From: Sphingomonas telluris
Lineage (GTDB): Bacteria > Pseudomonadota > Alphaproteobacteria > Sphingomonadales > Sphingomonadaceae
Direction of reading: 5' to 3'
NCBI RefSeq assembly: GCF_022568775.1
Contig: NZ_JAKZHW010000001.1
Coordinates: 806,001 to 870,000 of the forward strand
DNA: 64,000 bases
The notes under the pieces were generated by a model. The model worked only from the letters and a program-made list of their open reading frames with translations. It was not told where the DNA came from and made no database searches. Of the stretch, positions 17,789-28,099 are shown one piece after another; the stretch's first letter is position 1; every line of letters begins with the position of its first letter. The translations under genes were made by a program, and so were the position numbers.

Positions 17789-19300
17789 ATGGCAGATATC
17801 AGTGGTGAGCGTGAATTGTTGCAGGATGCGGGCCCGGTTACATCCGGGCTGCCCGCGCTCGATTACATTTTGCGGGGTGGCTATGCCGCCAACCGCGTCC
17901 ATCTGATCGAAGGCGAGCCCGGCGCGGGGAAGACAACGCTCGGACTGCAGTTCCTGCTCGAAGGCAGGACGAAGAACGAGCGTTGCCTCTACATCACGCT
18001 CAGCGAGGGCCGGGACGAGCTGATCCAGGTGGCCGGCACCCATGGCTGGTCCGTGGACGGCATCGAGATTTTCGAGCTCGTTCCACCGGAGCTTAGCCTT
18101 GACCCCGATCGCGAGCAGTCGATCCTGTATGCGTCCGATCTCGAACTCGGCGAAACGCTGCGCCTTGTCATGGAGGAGGTCGAGCGTGTGGCCCCGGCGC
18201 GCGTCGTGTTCGACAGCCTTTCCGAGATCCGGCTGCTTTCGCAGGGCGCTCTGAAGTTCCGGCGGCAAGTGCTCGCACTGAAGCATTTCTTCGCCACACG
18301 GCACTGCACGGTGCTGTTCCTCGACGACCTCACACAGGCAGAAGAGGATCTCGGCCTCCATAGCCTCGCGCATGGCGTCCTCCGGCTGGAGCAGATTGCG
18401 CAAACCTACGGTGCGGAACGCCGCCGCCTCAGGGTATTCAAAATGCGCGGCCGCGCCTTCCATGGCGGTTTCCACGACTACATCATTCGTACCGGCGGGC
18501 TCGAAGTCTTTCCACGGCTCGTGGCGGGCTCGCATCCCGATATGGGCGGCTTCCGCGAGCAGGCGATGAGCGGTGTGCCGCAACTCGACGCGCTGGTGGG
18601 TGGCGGATTGGATTACGGAACTTCGACCCTCATCGTGGGGCCGTCGGGCATCGGCAAATCGACAATCGCCATGCGTTACGTCCAGGCTGCGCTCGAGCGG
18701 GGCGAGAAAGCGCTCTTTATCAGCTTCGACGAGACCGAGCGCGTATTCCTCCACCGTGCACAAGGTCTTGGCTGGGACTTCTCCGAGGTGCTCGCATCGA
18801 AGCAGTTCGTCTTCCGGCAAGTGGATCCGGCTGAGCTATCCCCCGGCGAGTTTGCCGGCACAGTGAGCAAGGCGGTCGAGCAGGACGGAGCGAGCGTTGT
18901 CGTTCTCGACTCTCTGACGGGCTACCAGCACGCAATGCCTGAGGAGCAATTCCTGCTGCTCCAAATGCATGAAATGCTGACATATTTGAACCAGCAGGGT
19001 GTGCTGACATTCGTCATTCTGGCGCAGAGCGGCATGGTTGGCGTCATGCAGACGCCCGTCGATATGACCTACCTTTGTGATGCGGCCTTGTTGCTGCGCT
19101 TCTTCGAAGCCGATGGCGAAATCCGCCGGGCGATTTCGGTCATCAAGAAGCGCACTGGAGCGCACGAGAACGCGATCCGCGAGATGATGATCGATGCCCA
19201 GGGTATTCAGGTTGGGCAGAAGTTGTCGGGCTTCCGGGGCATCCTGACCGGCGTTCCGACCTATGTGGGTGGGGAGCAGCTTCTGAAAGACCGTTCGTGA
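17789..19300 (+). CDS. KaiC-like double-domain RecA ATPase
   Basis: 503 residues from ATG 17789. Two KaiC/RAD55-type domains: Walker A GEPGAGKT (42-49) with Walker B Asp142 (VVFDSL), and Walker A GPSGIGKS (284-291) with Walker B Asp374 (VVVLDSL). The catalytic acidic pairs of KaiC appear as Ser72-Glu73 in domain 1 and Asp314-Glu315 in domain 2. At the place of the KaiC phosphosites Ser431/Thr432 I read Thr427/Tyr428 (by-eye alignment). No KaiA or KaiB is present. It overlaps the histidine kinase gene by 4 nt (GTGA), so the two likely form a signalling module. Confidence 0.88.
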   Translation: MADISGERELLQDAGPVTSGLPALDYILRGGYAANRVHLIEGEPGAGKTTLGLQFLLEGRTKNERCLYITLSEGRDELIQVAGTHGWSVDGIEIFELVPPELSLDPDREQSILYASDLELGETLRLVMEEVERVAPARVVFDSLSEIRLLSQGALKFRRQVLALKHFFATRHCTVLFLDDLTQAEEDLGLHSLAHGVLRLEQIAQTYGAERRRLRVFKMRGRAFHGGFHDYIIRTGGLEVFPRLVAGSHPDMGGFREQAMSGVPQLDALVGGGLDYGTSTLIVGPSGIGKSTIAMRYVQAALERGEKALFISFDETERVFLHRAQGLGWDFSEVLASKQFVFRQVDPAELSPGEFAGTVSKAVEQDGASVVVLDSLTGYQHAMPEEQFLLLQMHEMLTYLNQQGVLTFVILAQSGMVGVMQTPVDMTYLCDAALLLRFFEADGEIRRAISVIKKRTGAHENAIREMMIDAQGIQVGQKLSGFRGILTGVPTYVGGEQLLKDRS

Positions 19301-21030
19301 GCCGCGACCGGACCTCCGACGATGCAATGCTGATCGTTGCCCCGGAGGGCCGCGATGCGTCCGTGCTGCTCTCACTTTTGCGCGACGTGGGCATTGCCGC
19401 GCAGATCGACGAGACAGGCGACGCCCTGCTGCGAGCGATCGAGACCGGCGGTCATGCGGGCGCGATCATCACGGACGAAGCAATCACGCGCGTGGGGCTG
19501 GCGGAGCTCCGGGCCGCAGTCGACCGGCAGCCTCCCTGGTCCGACTTTCCGTTCATCATTCTCGTCAGGCGCAATCAGCGAGAGGCCCGCACTACGGCGG
19601 GTCTGGAGCAATCTCTCAACGCCACATTGCTCGAGCGGCCCCTACATCCCGCCTCCCTCGTGAGTTCGGCGCGGTCGGCGGTCCGCGGAAGATTGCGCCA
19701 GCGGCTCGCGGCACGCCACCTGGAGGATCTCGAAGCCGCGCGTGGCGAATTGAGGCAGCTCGCGGCCTCGCTTGAAACGAAGGTCCGTGAGCGCACGCGG
19801 GATCTGGCCGCAGCGAACGATCGGCTCACGGCTGAAATTGCCGAGCGCGAGAAGGCGGAAGCGCGCCTGATCCAGGCTCAAAAGATGGAGGCGGTCGGCC
19901 AGCTGACTGGCGGCATCGCCCACGACTTCAACAATCTGCTGACGGCCGTCATCGGCTCGATCGATCTGCTTATGCGGCGGTTGGTCGGCGAACGGGAGCG
20001 GAAGCTCGCCGGAAACGCGCTGCTGGCAGCAGAGCGCGGTGCGAAGCTCACGACGCAGCTCTTAGCCTTCTCGAGGCGTCAGCGCCTCTCGCCTGCGCCG
20101 ATCGATGCAAACGACGTCGTGTCTCATATGAGCGATCTACTGGCGCGCTCCTTGGGGCCCCGGATCCGCTTGGAGACTCAGCTCGAACCCAACCTCTGGT
20201 CGGCTCTTGCCGATCGAACGCAGCTCGAGATGATGATCCTCAATCTGGCGATCAACGGCCGCGATGCCATGCCGTCGGGCGGGAAGCTCAAGATCACGAC
20301 GACGAACCTGTCGGAGGTGCCCCTGGACCTTCGGTCGGACCTTCATGAAGGCGAATACGTCTCCATCGCGGTCTCGGACAGCGGCAAGGGTATGGCACCC
20401 AGCGTCGTCGCCCGCGCTTTCGAGCCTTTCTTCACGACCAAGGAGCCCGGAAAGGGGACCGGTCTCGGCCTGTCTCAACTCTATGGTTTTGCCCGGCAGT
20501 CCGGCGGTACGGCCCGGATAGAAAGCTGCGAGGGTGAGGGGACTACCGTCACGCTCTATCTTCCACGGACGCTGCAGGCGGCAGAAGGCGCCGCAGCATC
20601 AATCCCCAAGAGCAGCGGCCACGCGGGCGCTCGAATCCTCGTCGTCGACGATGACGATGACGTCCGGACCGCGGCTGCCGCAATCATCGAGGAGCTGGGA
20701 TACTCCGTCGTCGCGGTCGATCACGCTCCCGAGGCACTGGATTTGATCCGGGAGCAGCGCTTCGATCTCGTCATCACCGATGTGATGATGCCGATGATGA
20801 ACGGCGTCGAACTCGCCCGGGAGGTGAAGCGGCTGAGGCCGGAAGTGCCCCTCCTTTTCGCCACCGGTTATGCTGATGTCGAGGAATTCGGCGACGACCT
20901 CGACCCGAGCATGCTCGTGCGGAAGCCTTTTCGGATGACGGAACTCGCGTCGCACATCGCCAACGCGCTGGGAATCGGGCGCGAGGGTGCGGTTGACCTG
21001 GACAAGGTCCGCCGCAAACGGGACGCCTGA
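19297..21030 (+). CDS. Hybrid sensor histidine kinase/response regulator paired with the KaiC-like ATPase
   Basis: 577 residues from GTG 19297. Residues 11-125 look like a degenerate receiver (acidic Asp60 kept; the usual Lys position reads Arg in LLERPL). A coiled coil (about 140-195) leads to the HisKA box [11 protein letters not shown] with phospho-His209. The ATPase domain has N316/N320, G1 DSGKGM (361) and G2 GKGTGLGL (385). A C-terminal receiver holds DDDDD, phospho-Asp495 (ITDVMMP) and Lys543. There is no membrane segment, so it is cytosolic, and it probably reads the state of the KaiC-like partner. The output target is unknown. Confidence 0.9.
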   Translation: MSRDRTSDDAMLIVAPEGRDASVLLSLLRDVGIAAQIDETGDALLRAIETGGHAGAIITDEAITRVGLAELRAAVDRQPPWSDFPFIILVRRNQREARTTAGLEQSLNATLLERPLHPASLVSSARSAVRGRLRQRLAARHLEDLEAARGELRQLAASLETKVRERTRDLAAANDRLTAEIAEREKAEARLIQAQKMEAVGQLTGGIAHDFNNLLTAVIGSIDLLMRRLVGERERKLAGNALLAAERGAKLTTQLLAFSRRQRLSPAPIDANDVVSHMSDLLARSLGPRIRLETQLEPNLWSALADRTQLEMMILNLAINGRDAMPSGGKLKITTTNLSEVPLDLRSDLHEGEYVSIAVSDSGKGMAPSVVARAFEPFFTTKEPGKGTGLGLSQLYGFARQSGGTARIESCEGEGTTVTLYLPRTLQAAEGAAASIPKSSGHAGARILVVDDDDDVRTAAAAIIEELGYSVVAVDHAPEALDLIREQRFDLVITDVMMPMMNGVELAREVKRLRPEVPLLFATGYADVEEFGDDLDPSMLVRKPFRMTELASHIANALGIGREGAVDLDKVRRKRDA

Positions 21031-21034
21031 GCGT

Positions 21035-21178
21035 CTACTTGTTGCCGCTCTTCCCGCTTTTGGATCCGCCCTTGTTGCCGCTGCCTCCTTTTTCGGCACC
21101 GCCGCGACCGCCCTGGGCGCCCGCATCACCCTTTTTCAACTGACCTCCGGGATTTCCGCGCGCCGATTTTTGCGCCAT
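21035..21178 (-). CDS. Small Gly/Lys-rich basic peptide, probably stress-induced
   Basis: 47 residues (MAQKSARGNPGGQLKKGD..., ending KSGKSGNK), very rich in Gly, Lys and Ser, with no hydrophobic segment; likely disordered and possibly nucleic-acid binding. The start at 21178 has an excellent ribosome site (GAAGGAG, 7-nt spacing). Upstream is an EcfG-type promoter, so it is probably made under general stress. It resembles KGG-type stress peptides only in composition. Convergent with the histidine kinase gene. Confidence 0.65.
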   Translation of the reverse strand: MAQKSARGNPGGQLKKGDAGAQGGRGGAEKGGSGNKGGSKSGKSGNK

Positions 21179-21203
21179 TCTGATACTCCTTCGTTTTGGC
21201 GCC

Positions 21204-21229
21204 AACAGGTCGGGCGGGGCGACTGTTCC
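21204..21229 (-). promoter_or_regulatory. EcfG-like promoter for the Gly/Lys-rich peptide
   Basis: On the minus strand GGAAC (21229-21225), a 17-nt spacer and TGTT (21207-21204), ending 26 nt before the start codon. It differs from consensus by one -10 base and one spacer base. Confidence 0.5.
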
Positions 21230-21394
21230 AGCAAAATCCGCTACTTGCCGGTTGCCCACCCACAATCCATATTCGGGACAGGAGCAATCGACCGGGGCTG
21301 GCGTTAACCGCCAAGCTAGATTGATTGTGAGATAAAGAAGGCTAGCATGGCCTTCGAGGGACGGTCGCAAGCGACCGGTTGAACAAGGACAGGA

Positions 21395-22656
<1,262 letters not shown>

Positions 22657-22660
<4 letters not shown>

Positions 22661-23175
22661 CGGGTGAGTTGGCCGCGGATTACCCCGGCGATCTCAAATT
22701 CCTGAACTTCCTTCCGAAGCCGATCCGCGAGGCTCGCCGCCCTCTGCTGGCGATCCTCGTCGGATGGCTGACCGCGATCATTCCGAGTCTGGCTCTCGCC
22801 TGGCTGATCGGAATGGTTGCGCCCGATGTCCCCCAGCCGCAGTTCGACGTCAAAGGTCTGCTCGCGGTCTTCCTGCTCGCCGTCTTCTCGCCAGTGGTCG
22901 AGAGCCTGATCATGGGCGGCTTCCTGTTGATCCTGCTTCGTTTCTTCAGCCCGCCGGTGGCAATCCTCGCCAGCAGCATTGGCTGGGGCATCGCCCATTC
23001 GAGTCTCGCGCCGACCTGGGGCATGGTGATCTGGTGGCCGTTCCTGATCTTTTCGACCTTGTTCGTGACGTGGCGGGAGCGGTCGCTGCTAGCGGCCTTC
23101 GCTATGCCGATGGCCGTGCACGCCATGCAGAACCTGCCGAGCGCGCTCGTCGTCGCCTACGGAAAGCCGTTCTGA
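22657..23175 (+). CDS. CPBP (Abi)-like intramembrane protease family protein, degenerate first motif
   Basis: 172 residues with four to five membrane segments. The order of polar residues fits CPBP proteases: VVESLIMGG for motif 1 (one Glu where active members have EE), GIAHSS for motif 2 and HAMQN (HxxxN) for motif 3. CPBP members process prenylated proteins or C-terminal sorting signals; activity here is doubtful because of the missing second Glu. Start GTG 22657 overlaps the clpX stop, so it is translated with clpX. Confidence 0.6.
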
Positions 23176-23176
23176 A

Positions 23177-23714
23177 TTAGCGGAAACGCGGGACCAGCGG
23201 CGGAGTGCTCCGCGCGTAGTTCCGGAATTCGTCGCCGAACCGGCGCGCCAGGCTCAAATCCTCGAAGTGAACGCGGATGGCGGTGCCAGCGATGAAAATC
23301 GGAACGGCGAAAAGAAACTGCAGCCAGTGCCCGGACGATGCCGCCAGCGCGATCATCAGGCAAAGCATTGCGAAATAGATGGGATGGCGCACGCGGCGAT
23401 AGGGCCCGTGCTGCACGAGGGCCCGCCGGGTCGCGAGGGCCTGAGCGCTTGTCCGATAGAGAGCGAGCGTTGCGCTACCGAAGACGGTGGCCACGAGAAT
23501 ACCTGCGAGCGCCGCTGAGTCGGACGCTTCGAGAGGGGCGTAGATCGGGCCCAGGACAACGATCGAAACGCCAGCCAGCTGGAAAGGCACCGACCCGCGA
23601 GCGATAGTCGCGCTTGCCGTCCGTGCTTTGACCGCGGTTCGCGAACGACCGCGCCAATCCAATCGCGAAAATCGCCACGAGCGCGCAGAACAGCCCGAAC
23701 TGGAATGGACTCAC
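23177..23714 (-). pseudogene. Isoprenylcysteine carboxylmethyltransferase-like membrane protein, apparent frameshift
   Basis: Two reading frames together make one normal ICMT/PEMT-type protein. From GTG 23714 the first frame reads VSPFQFGLFCALVAIFAIGL (helix 1), then KRDYRSRVGA; the second, ending at 23177, continues FQLAGVSIVVLGPIY and contains the SAM-binding HGPYRRVRHPIYF motif and an ICMT-like end. Dropping one T from the TTT at 23583-23585 joins them. The downstream frame alone could start at TTG 23662 as a 161-residue protein without helix 1. This may be a real frameshift or an assembly error. Confidence 0.7.
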
Positions 23715-23750
23715 GGGATACGACTAAGTCATGGCACTCCCACTATCATA

Positions 23751-23774
23751 ACTGTATTATGGCAGCAATACAGT
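23751..23774. repeat. AT-rich inverted repeat between two minus-strand genes
   Basis: ACTGTATT (23751-23758) and AATACAGT (23767-23774) are perfect inverted copies with an 8-nt loop, in an unusually AT-rich patch. It could be an operator for the methyltransferase gene or the end structure of the upstream transcript. There is no T-tract. Confidence 0.4.
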
Positions 23775-23777
23775 AAT

Positions 23778-23987
23778 TCACTCACCTTCGAGCGGGAGCG
23801 TGTCCACTTCTTCAGCAACGCCGAGGCGCTGGCGAATGCGCTGCTCTTCTTCGGCTGTCGGTGGCTGCGGCAGTTCTTCCTCGCCGGGCGCAAGCGCCTC
23901 ATCCGGAATTCCGGGCCCGGTGCCGGCGATTGACTCGTTCAGCGGACGATCGTTCGGACCGTTGCTGATCTTTTCTCTATCGGCCAT
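23778..23987 (-). CDS. Small acidic hypothetical protein
   Basis: 69 residues, Glu/Pro-rich and soluble (MADREKISNGPNDRPLNE...), with a likely helix EEEQRIRQRLGVAEE near the C-terminus. The start at 23987 has a strong ribosome site (AAAGGAGA). It is divergent from lon, sharing a 90-nt intergenic region. I know no family for it. Confidence 0.6.
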   Translation of the reverse strand: MADREKISNGPNDRPLNESIAGTGPGIPDEALAPGEEELPQPPTAEEEQRIRQRLGVAEEVDTLPLEGE

Positions 23988-24077
23988 CTCGCTCTCCTTT
24001 GGCGATCAGCGAACGGCTTGGCGCGATTGTTCCTGGCTTTGTTGCGCCTTCAAGATGCGCCGCCCATATAGTCTCGC

Positions 24078-26477
24078 ATGAAGCGTTTACTCCCGATCCT
24101 TCCGCTGCGCGACATCGTCGTATTTCCGCAGCGCATCGTTCCTCTCTTTGTAGGCCGTGAAAAGAGCGTCGCAGCGCTCGAAGCGGCCATGACGGCGGAC
24201 AAGGAACTCTTCCTCGTTGCGCAGCTCGATCCGGCCGATGACGATCCCGATCGGGACGCGCTCTACGACCTCGGTGTGGTTGCAACCGCGATGCAGCTTC
24301 TGAAGCTGCCCGACGGCACCGTTCGCGTGCTCGTCGAAGGAGCCAAGCGCGCGCGCCTGCTGAACCTCGTTCCGGGCGACGGGTTCATGAATGCCGAAAT
24401 CGAGGAGATCGATGAAGAGCCGGCCGACGGGCCCGAAGTCCAGGCGCTGATGCGCTCGGTCATCGATCAGTTTGAGAATTACGCGAAGCTCAACAAGCGG
24501 CTTCCGCCCGAGACCGGCATCCAGCTCGGCGAGATCGACGATGCGTCGGTGCTCGCGGATGCTGTTGCGTCGAACCTGTCGATCAAGGTTTCCGACAAGC
24601 AGGCCCTTCTTGGTGAACTGAACACCGCGCGCCGCCTCGAGATGGTCTTCGCCTTCATGGAAGGCGAACTCGGCGTGCTGCAGGTCGAGAAGAAGATCCG
24701 CAGCCGGGTGAAGCGTCAGATGGAGAAGACGCAGCGCGAATATTATTTGAACGAGCAGCTCAAGGCGATCCAGCGCGAGCTCGGCAATGAAGGCGAAGAG
24801 GGCGGCGACGAGCTCCAGGAGCTTGCCAACAAGATCGCCAAGACGCGCCTGTCGAAGGAGGCCCGAACGCGAGCGACCGCCGAGCTGAAGAAGCTCCGGG
24901 CGATGGCTCCGATGTCCGCCGAAGCGACGGTTGCGCGCAACTACCTCGACGTTCTTCTCGGCCTTCCGTGGGGCAAGAAGTCGAAGCTGAAGAAGGATAT
25001 CGCCGAAGCGCAGCGCGTGCTCGACGAGGACCATTACGGCCTTGAGAAGGTCAAGGACCGCATCGTCGAATATCTCGCTGTGCAGGCGCGGACCAACCGC
25101 CTCAAGGGCCCGATCCTCTGCCTCGTCGGACCTCCTGGCGTCGGCAAGACGTCGCTCGGACGCTCGATCGCTCGGGCGACAGGCCGCGAGTTCGTTCGCC
25201 AGTCACTGGGCGGCGTCCGCGACGAGGCCGAGATTCGCGGTCACCGGCGCACCTACATCGGGTCACTTCCGGGCAAGATCATTTCGAACCTGAAGAAGGC
25301 GGGGACCTCGAACCCGCTCTTCCTGCTCGATGAGATCGACAAGCTCGGCCAGGATTTCCGCGGCGATCCGTCGTCCGCTTTGCTCGAGGTTCTCGATCCC
25401 GAGCAGAACAACAAGTTCCAGGACCATTACCTGGAGCTCGACTACGACCTGTCGGACGTGATGTTCGTGACCACCGCGAACTCGCTCGACATGCCGCAGC
25501 CGCTGCTCGACCGCATGGAGATCATCCGTCTCGAGGGTTACACCGAGGACGAAAAGGTCGAGATCGCCAAGCGCCACCTCATCCCGAAGCAGATGGAAGC
25601 GCATGGCGTGAAGGACGAGGAACTGGTCTTCACCGATGAAGGCCTTCGCTCGATGATCCGCCATTATACCCGCGAGGCCGGCGTCCGCACGCTCGAGCGC
25701 GAGCTAGCCAAGGTCGCCCGCAAGTCGCTGCGTCAGATCCTCGAAGGCAAGATGGAGCGTGTCGAGCTAACGCCTGACAATGTGTCCGACTTCCTGGGGG
25801 TTCGCCGCTATCGCTTCGGCGTCGGTGAGGAAGAGGACCAGATCGGTGCGGTCACGGGACTGGCGTGGACCGAGGTCGGCGGTGAGCTGCTGACGATCGA
25901 AGCGGTCACCGTCCCCGGGAAGGGCCAGATCCGCACGACCGGCAAGCTCGGCGAAGTGATGCAGGAGTCGATCCAGGCGGCCATGAGCTTCGTGAAGGCT
26001 CGCGCGCCGGCGTTCGGCGTGAAGCCGTCGATCTTCGCCCGCAAGGACATCCACGTTCACTTGCCGGAAGGCGCGGTGCCGAAGGATGGTCCGTCCGCCG
26101 GCATCGGCATGGTTACGGCGATGATCTCAACGCTTACGGCTATTCCGGTTCGCCGCGACGTGGCAATGACAGGCGAAGTGACGCTGCGGGGCAGGGTGCT
26201 TCCAATCGGCGGGCTCAAGGAAAAGCTTCTCGCGGCTCTTCGTGGCGGCATCACTACCGTGCTCATCCCCTCGGAAAACGAGAAGGATCTCGTTGACATT
26301 CCGACGAGCGTTAAGGAGCAGCTGGAGATCGTGCCCGTCGCGCATGTCGACGACGTGCTCGCGCGGGCGATGACCCAGCCGATGCAGCCGATCGAGTGGA
26401 GCGAGACTGACGAGCATGCGGCCGAACCGCCACTCCCGGGCCATCCTTCGGACTCGGAGTCACCGCTTCGCCATTAG
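24078..26477 (+). CDS. lon: ATP-dependent protease Lon (endopeptidase La)
   Basis: 799 residues. The N-terminal LON domain starts [14 protein letters not shown]; the AAA+ domain has Walker [10 protein letters not shown] (around 352) and the Lon-typical [20 protein letters not shown]; the protease domain has the dyad Ser673 (KDGPSAG) and Lys716 (GLKEK). It degrades damaged and regulatory proteins in the cytosol. Followed by hupB as in many Proteobacteria. Confidence 0.98.
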   Translation: MKRLLPILPLRDIVVFPQRIVPLFVGREKSVAALEAAMTADKELFLVAQLDPADDDPDRDALYDLGVVATAMQLLKLPDGTVRVLVEGAKRARLLNLVPGDGFMNAEIEEIDEEPADGPEVQALMRSVIDQFENYAKLNKRLPPETGIQLGEIDDASVLADAVASNLSIKVSDKQALLGELNTARRLEMVFAFMEGELGVLQVEKKIRSRVKRQMEKTQREYYLNEQLKAIQRELGNEGEEGGDELQELANKIAKTRLSKEARTRATAELKKLRAMAPMSAEATVARNYLDVLLGLPWGKKSKLKKDIAEAQRVLDEDHYGLEKVKDRIVEYLAVQARTNRLKGPILCLVGPPGVGKTSLGRSIARATGREFVRQSLGGVRDEAEIRGHRRTYIGSLPGKIISNLKKAGTSNPLFLLDEIDKLGQDFRGDPSSALLEVLDPEQNNKFQDHYLELDYDLSDVMFVTTANSLDMPQPLLDRMEIIRLEGYTEDEKVEIAKRHLIPKQMEAHGVKDEELVFTDEGLRSMIRHYTREAGVRTLERELAKVARKSLRQILEGKMERVELTPDNVSDFLGVRRYRFGVGEEEDQIGAVTGLAWTEVGGELLTIEAVTVPGKGQIRTTGKLGEVMQESIQAAMSFVKARAPAFGVKPSIFARKDIHVHLPEGAVPKDGPSAGIGMVTAMISTLTAIPVRRDVAMTGEVTLRGRVLPIGGLKEKLLAALRGGITTVLIPSENEKDLVDIPTSVKEQLEIVPVAHVDDVLARAMTQPMQPIEWSETDEHAAEPPLPGHPSDSESPLRH

Positions 26478-26590
26478 TGGTCCAACACGGCACGCACTGA
26501 CCGGTGACCTTTACTTGTGTTTAGAGTCTTGCCTTAAGGTTGCTGCAGGCGGGGGCCGAGTCTCCCGCCCAGTTCCGGGAGAGCCGTCCG

Positions 26591-26863
26591 ATGAACAAGC
26601 AGGAACTGATCGGCCATGTCGCTGATCGCGCCGGCCTGAGCCGCAACGATGCGGCGCGTGCGGTCGAGACGATGCTGGAAGTGGTCACCTCTGCCCTGAA
26701 GAGAGGTGACGAGGTGCGTCTTGTCGGATTCGGCAATTTCTCGGTGACGCGTCGAAAGGCTTCCACGGGGCGCAATCCGCGGACCGGCGAACCCATGCAG
26801 ATCAAGGCGAGCGCCCAGCCGAAGTTCCGTCCGGGCAAGGTTCTCAAGGACGCCGTTCAATAG
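26591..26863 (+). CDS. hupB: HU-family nucleoid DNA-binding protein
   Basis: 90 residues starting MNKQELIGHVADRAGLS, the HU opening; the DNA-binding arm has GFGNFSVTRRKASTGRNPRTG with the intercalating Pro in RNPRTG. The start is preceded by GGGAGAG. Position right after lon matches hupB synteny. Confidence 0.95.
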   Translation: MNKQELIGHVADRAGLSRNDAARAVETMLEVVTSALKRGDEVRLVGFGNFSVTRRKASTGRNPRTGEPMQIKASAQPKFRPGKVLKDAVQ

Positions 26864-26913
26864 CTGGACAGGGCGCTCCGGCGTCCCTATCTGCCCGGTT
26901 CCTGCGAGGGCAT

Positions 26914-26988
26914 GGGCGCGTAGCTCAGCGGTAGAGCACACCCTTCACACGGGTGGGGTCACAGGTTCAATCCCTGTCGCGCCCACCA
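26914..26988 (+). tRNA. tRNA-Val(CAC)
   Basis: 75 nt with encoded CCA, acceptor GGGCGCG/CGCGCCC, anticodon stem CACCC/GGGTG and loop TTCACAC, giving anticodon CAC. Confidence 0.95.
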
Positions 26989-27067
26989 TGTCCACGCACA
27001 GGCTGTTCCCCGGACAGCCGAGCATGGACATCCGCGGGCTGGCGAGATGAACCCCGAAATCCGGTAA

Positions 27068-27787
27068 TTACTCCAGGTAACTGGGCTGGAAGCTCGCGAC
27101 CCGCCGCATCTCCGACCAATCGCGGAACAGGATGTCGCGGCCGTGACGCTCGATGAGTCCCTGGCGCTCCAGATCCGCCATCACCCGGTTCACGTTGACC
27201 GAGGTCTGGCCGGTGATCTCCGCAATCTGCTGCTGCGTGAAGGGATTGTGGAGCGGCTCTTCGGGAACGTTCGTGCGGCTGCGAACGGCGGTTTCGCAGA
27301 GCAGGTGAGCGACCCGGGCCGTCGAATCCCTTCGCCCGCAATTCACGAGCCATTCGTAGCCGATATTCTCGTTGCGTTGCGTCAGCTGCCAGAAAAACTT
27401 GTGGAGTTCCGGATACTTCTCGACGATTGCGTTGAAGTCTTCAGCATCGCCGACCAGGATTTCGCTCGGGACGACGGCCTGTATGCCATAGCTCGACATG
27501 CCTTCACGAGGCAGGATGCCTTCGCCGGGGAATCTGAGCGCGACGATCTGCCGCCGGCCTGAACTGTCTACCTTGAACTTGGAGAGAATGCCGGAACGCA
27601 CGAACACGACTTCGTCGCGCGGTATCCCGCTTTCGCGAAAGGGCCGGCGGGGATCGACCTGCACGACCTTCTGAGGCATGCGGTCGAGCTCATCGGCTAA
27701 TTCTTGACGAAGCCCCGCCGCCACCAACGTCTCGCGAAGCGAAACGGTCGATCCGGCAGTCGGCCCCGAGCGGCGACTCGCCAACAT
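27068..27787 (-). CDS. Crp/Fnr family transcriptional regulator
   Basis: 239 residues from ATG 27787, behind AAGGGGAG. Residues about 25-140 form a cyclic-nucleotide-binding-type beta-roll (VVFVRSGILSKFKVDSSGRRQ), followed by the dimer helix and a winged helix-turn-helix (FTQQQIAEITGQTSVNVNRV). The N-terminus lacks the four Cys of an FNR iron-sulfur cluster, so oxygen sensing by that route is unlikely. The ligand is unknown. It stands alone between two tRNA genes. An upstream start at 27868 is possible but adds non-conserved residues. Confidence 0.88.
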   Translation of the reverse strand: MLASRRSGPTAGSTVSLRETLVAAGLRQELADELDRMPQKVVQVDPRRPFRESGIPRDEVVFVRSGILSKFKVDSSGRRQIVALRFPGEGILPREGMSSYGIQAVVPSEILVGDAEDFNAIVEKYPELHKFFWQLTQRNENIGYEWLVNCGRRDSTARVAHLLCETAVRSRTNVPEEPLHNPFTQQQIAEITGQTSVNVNRVMADLERQGLIERHGRDILFRDWSEMRRVASFQPSYLE

Positions 27788-27990
27788 CTCGCATCTCCCC
27801 TTCGAAAAGACGATGCGCCTCTGAAACGTTCTTAGCAAGCAACTTAAAATGGTCCTATTCAGGTCCATATTGACCCGTGAACCTAAAGGCCGTCGGACTG
27901 CGCACTTGTCGTCCCCGTCGCTTGCGTTCGGATATCGGCAACCCTAAGGAGCGCGCGCGCCTTCGGGAGAGGATCTCAGGGGCGCGCCGT

Positions 27991-28068
27991 GGCGATCGTA
28001 GCTCAGCTGGTTAGAGCATCGGTTTGTGGTACCGAGGGTCGCGGGTTCAAGTCCCGTCGATCGCCCCA
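27991..28068 (+). tRNA. tRNA-His(GUG) with encoded G-1
   Basis: Anticodon loop TTGTGGT gives GUG. Acceptor GCGATCG/CGATCGC; the G at 27991 is the extra G-1, facing discriminator C73 before CCA, the normal bacterial tRNA-His arrangement (unlike the G-1-less form of some Alphaproteobacteria). Confidence 0.93.
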
Positions 28069-28099
28069 TTTTCTACGACTTATCGGACCTTCCCAAACT

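Noticed and set aside
24012..24033. GGAAC...CGTT pair upstream of the small acidic protein gene (minus strand)
   Set aside because: Spacer is only 13 nt, too short for an EcfG promoter (16-18 nt).
24020..24075. Possible heat-shock (sigma32) promoter before lon
   Set aside because: A CCATATAG-like -10 is present, but no -35 box sits at the right spacing.
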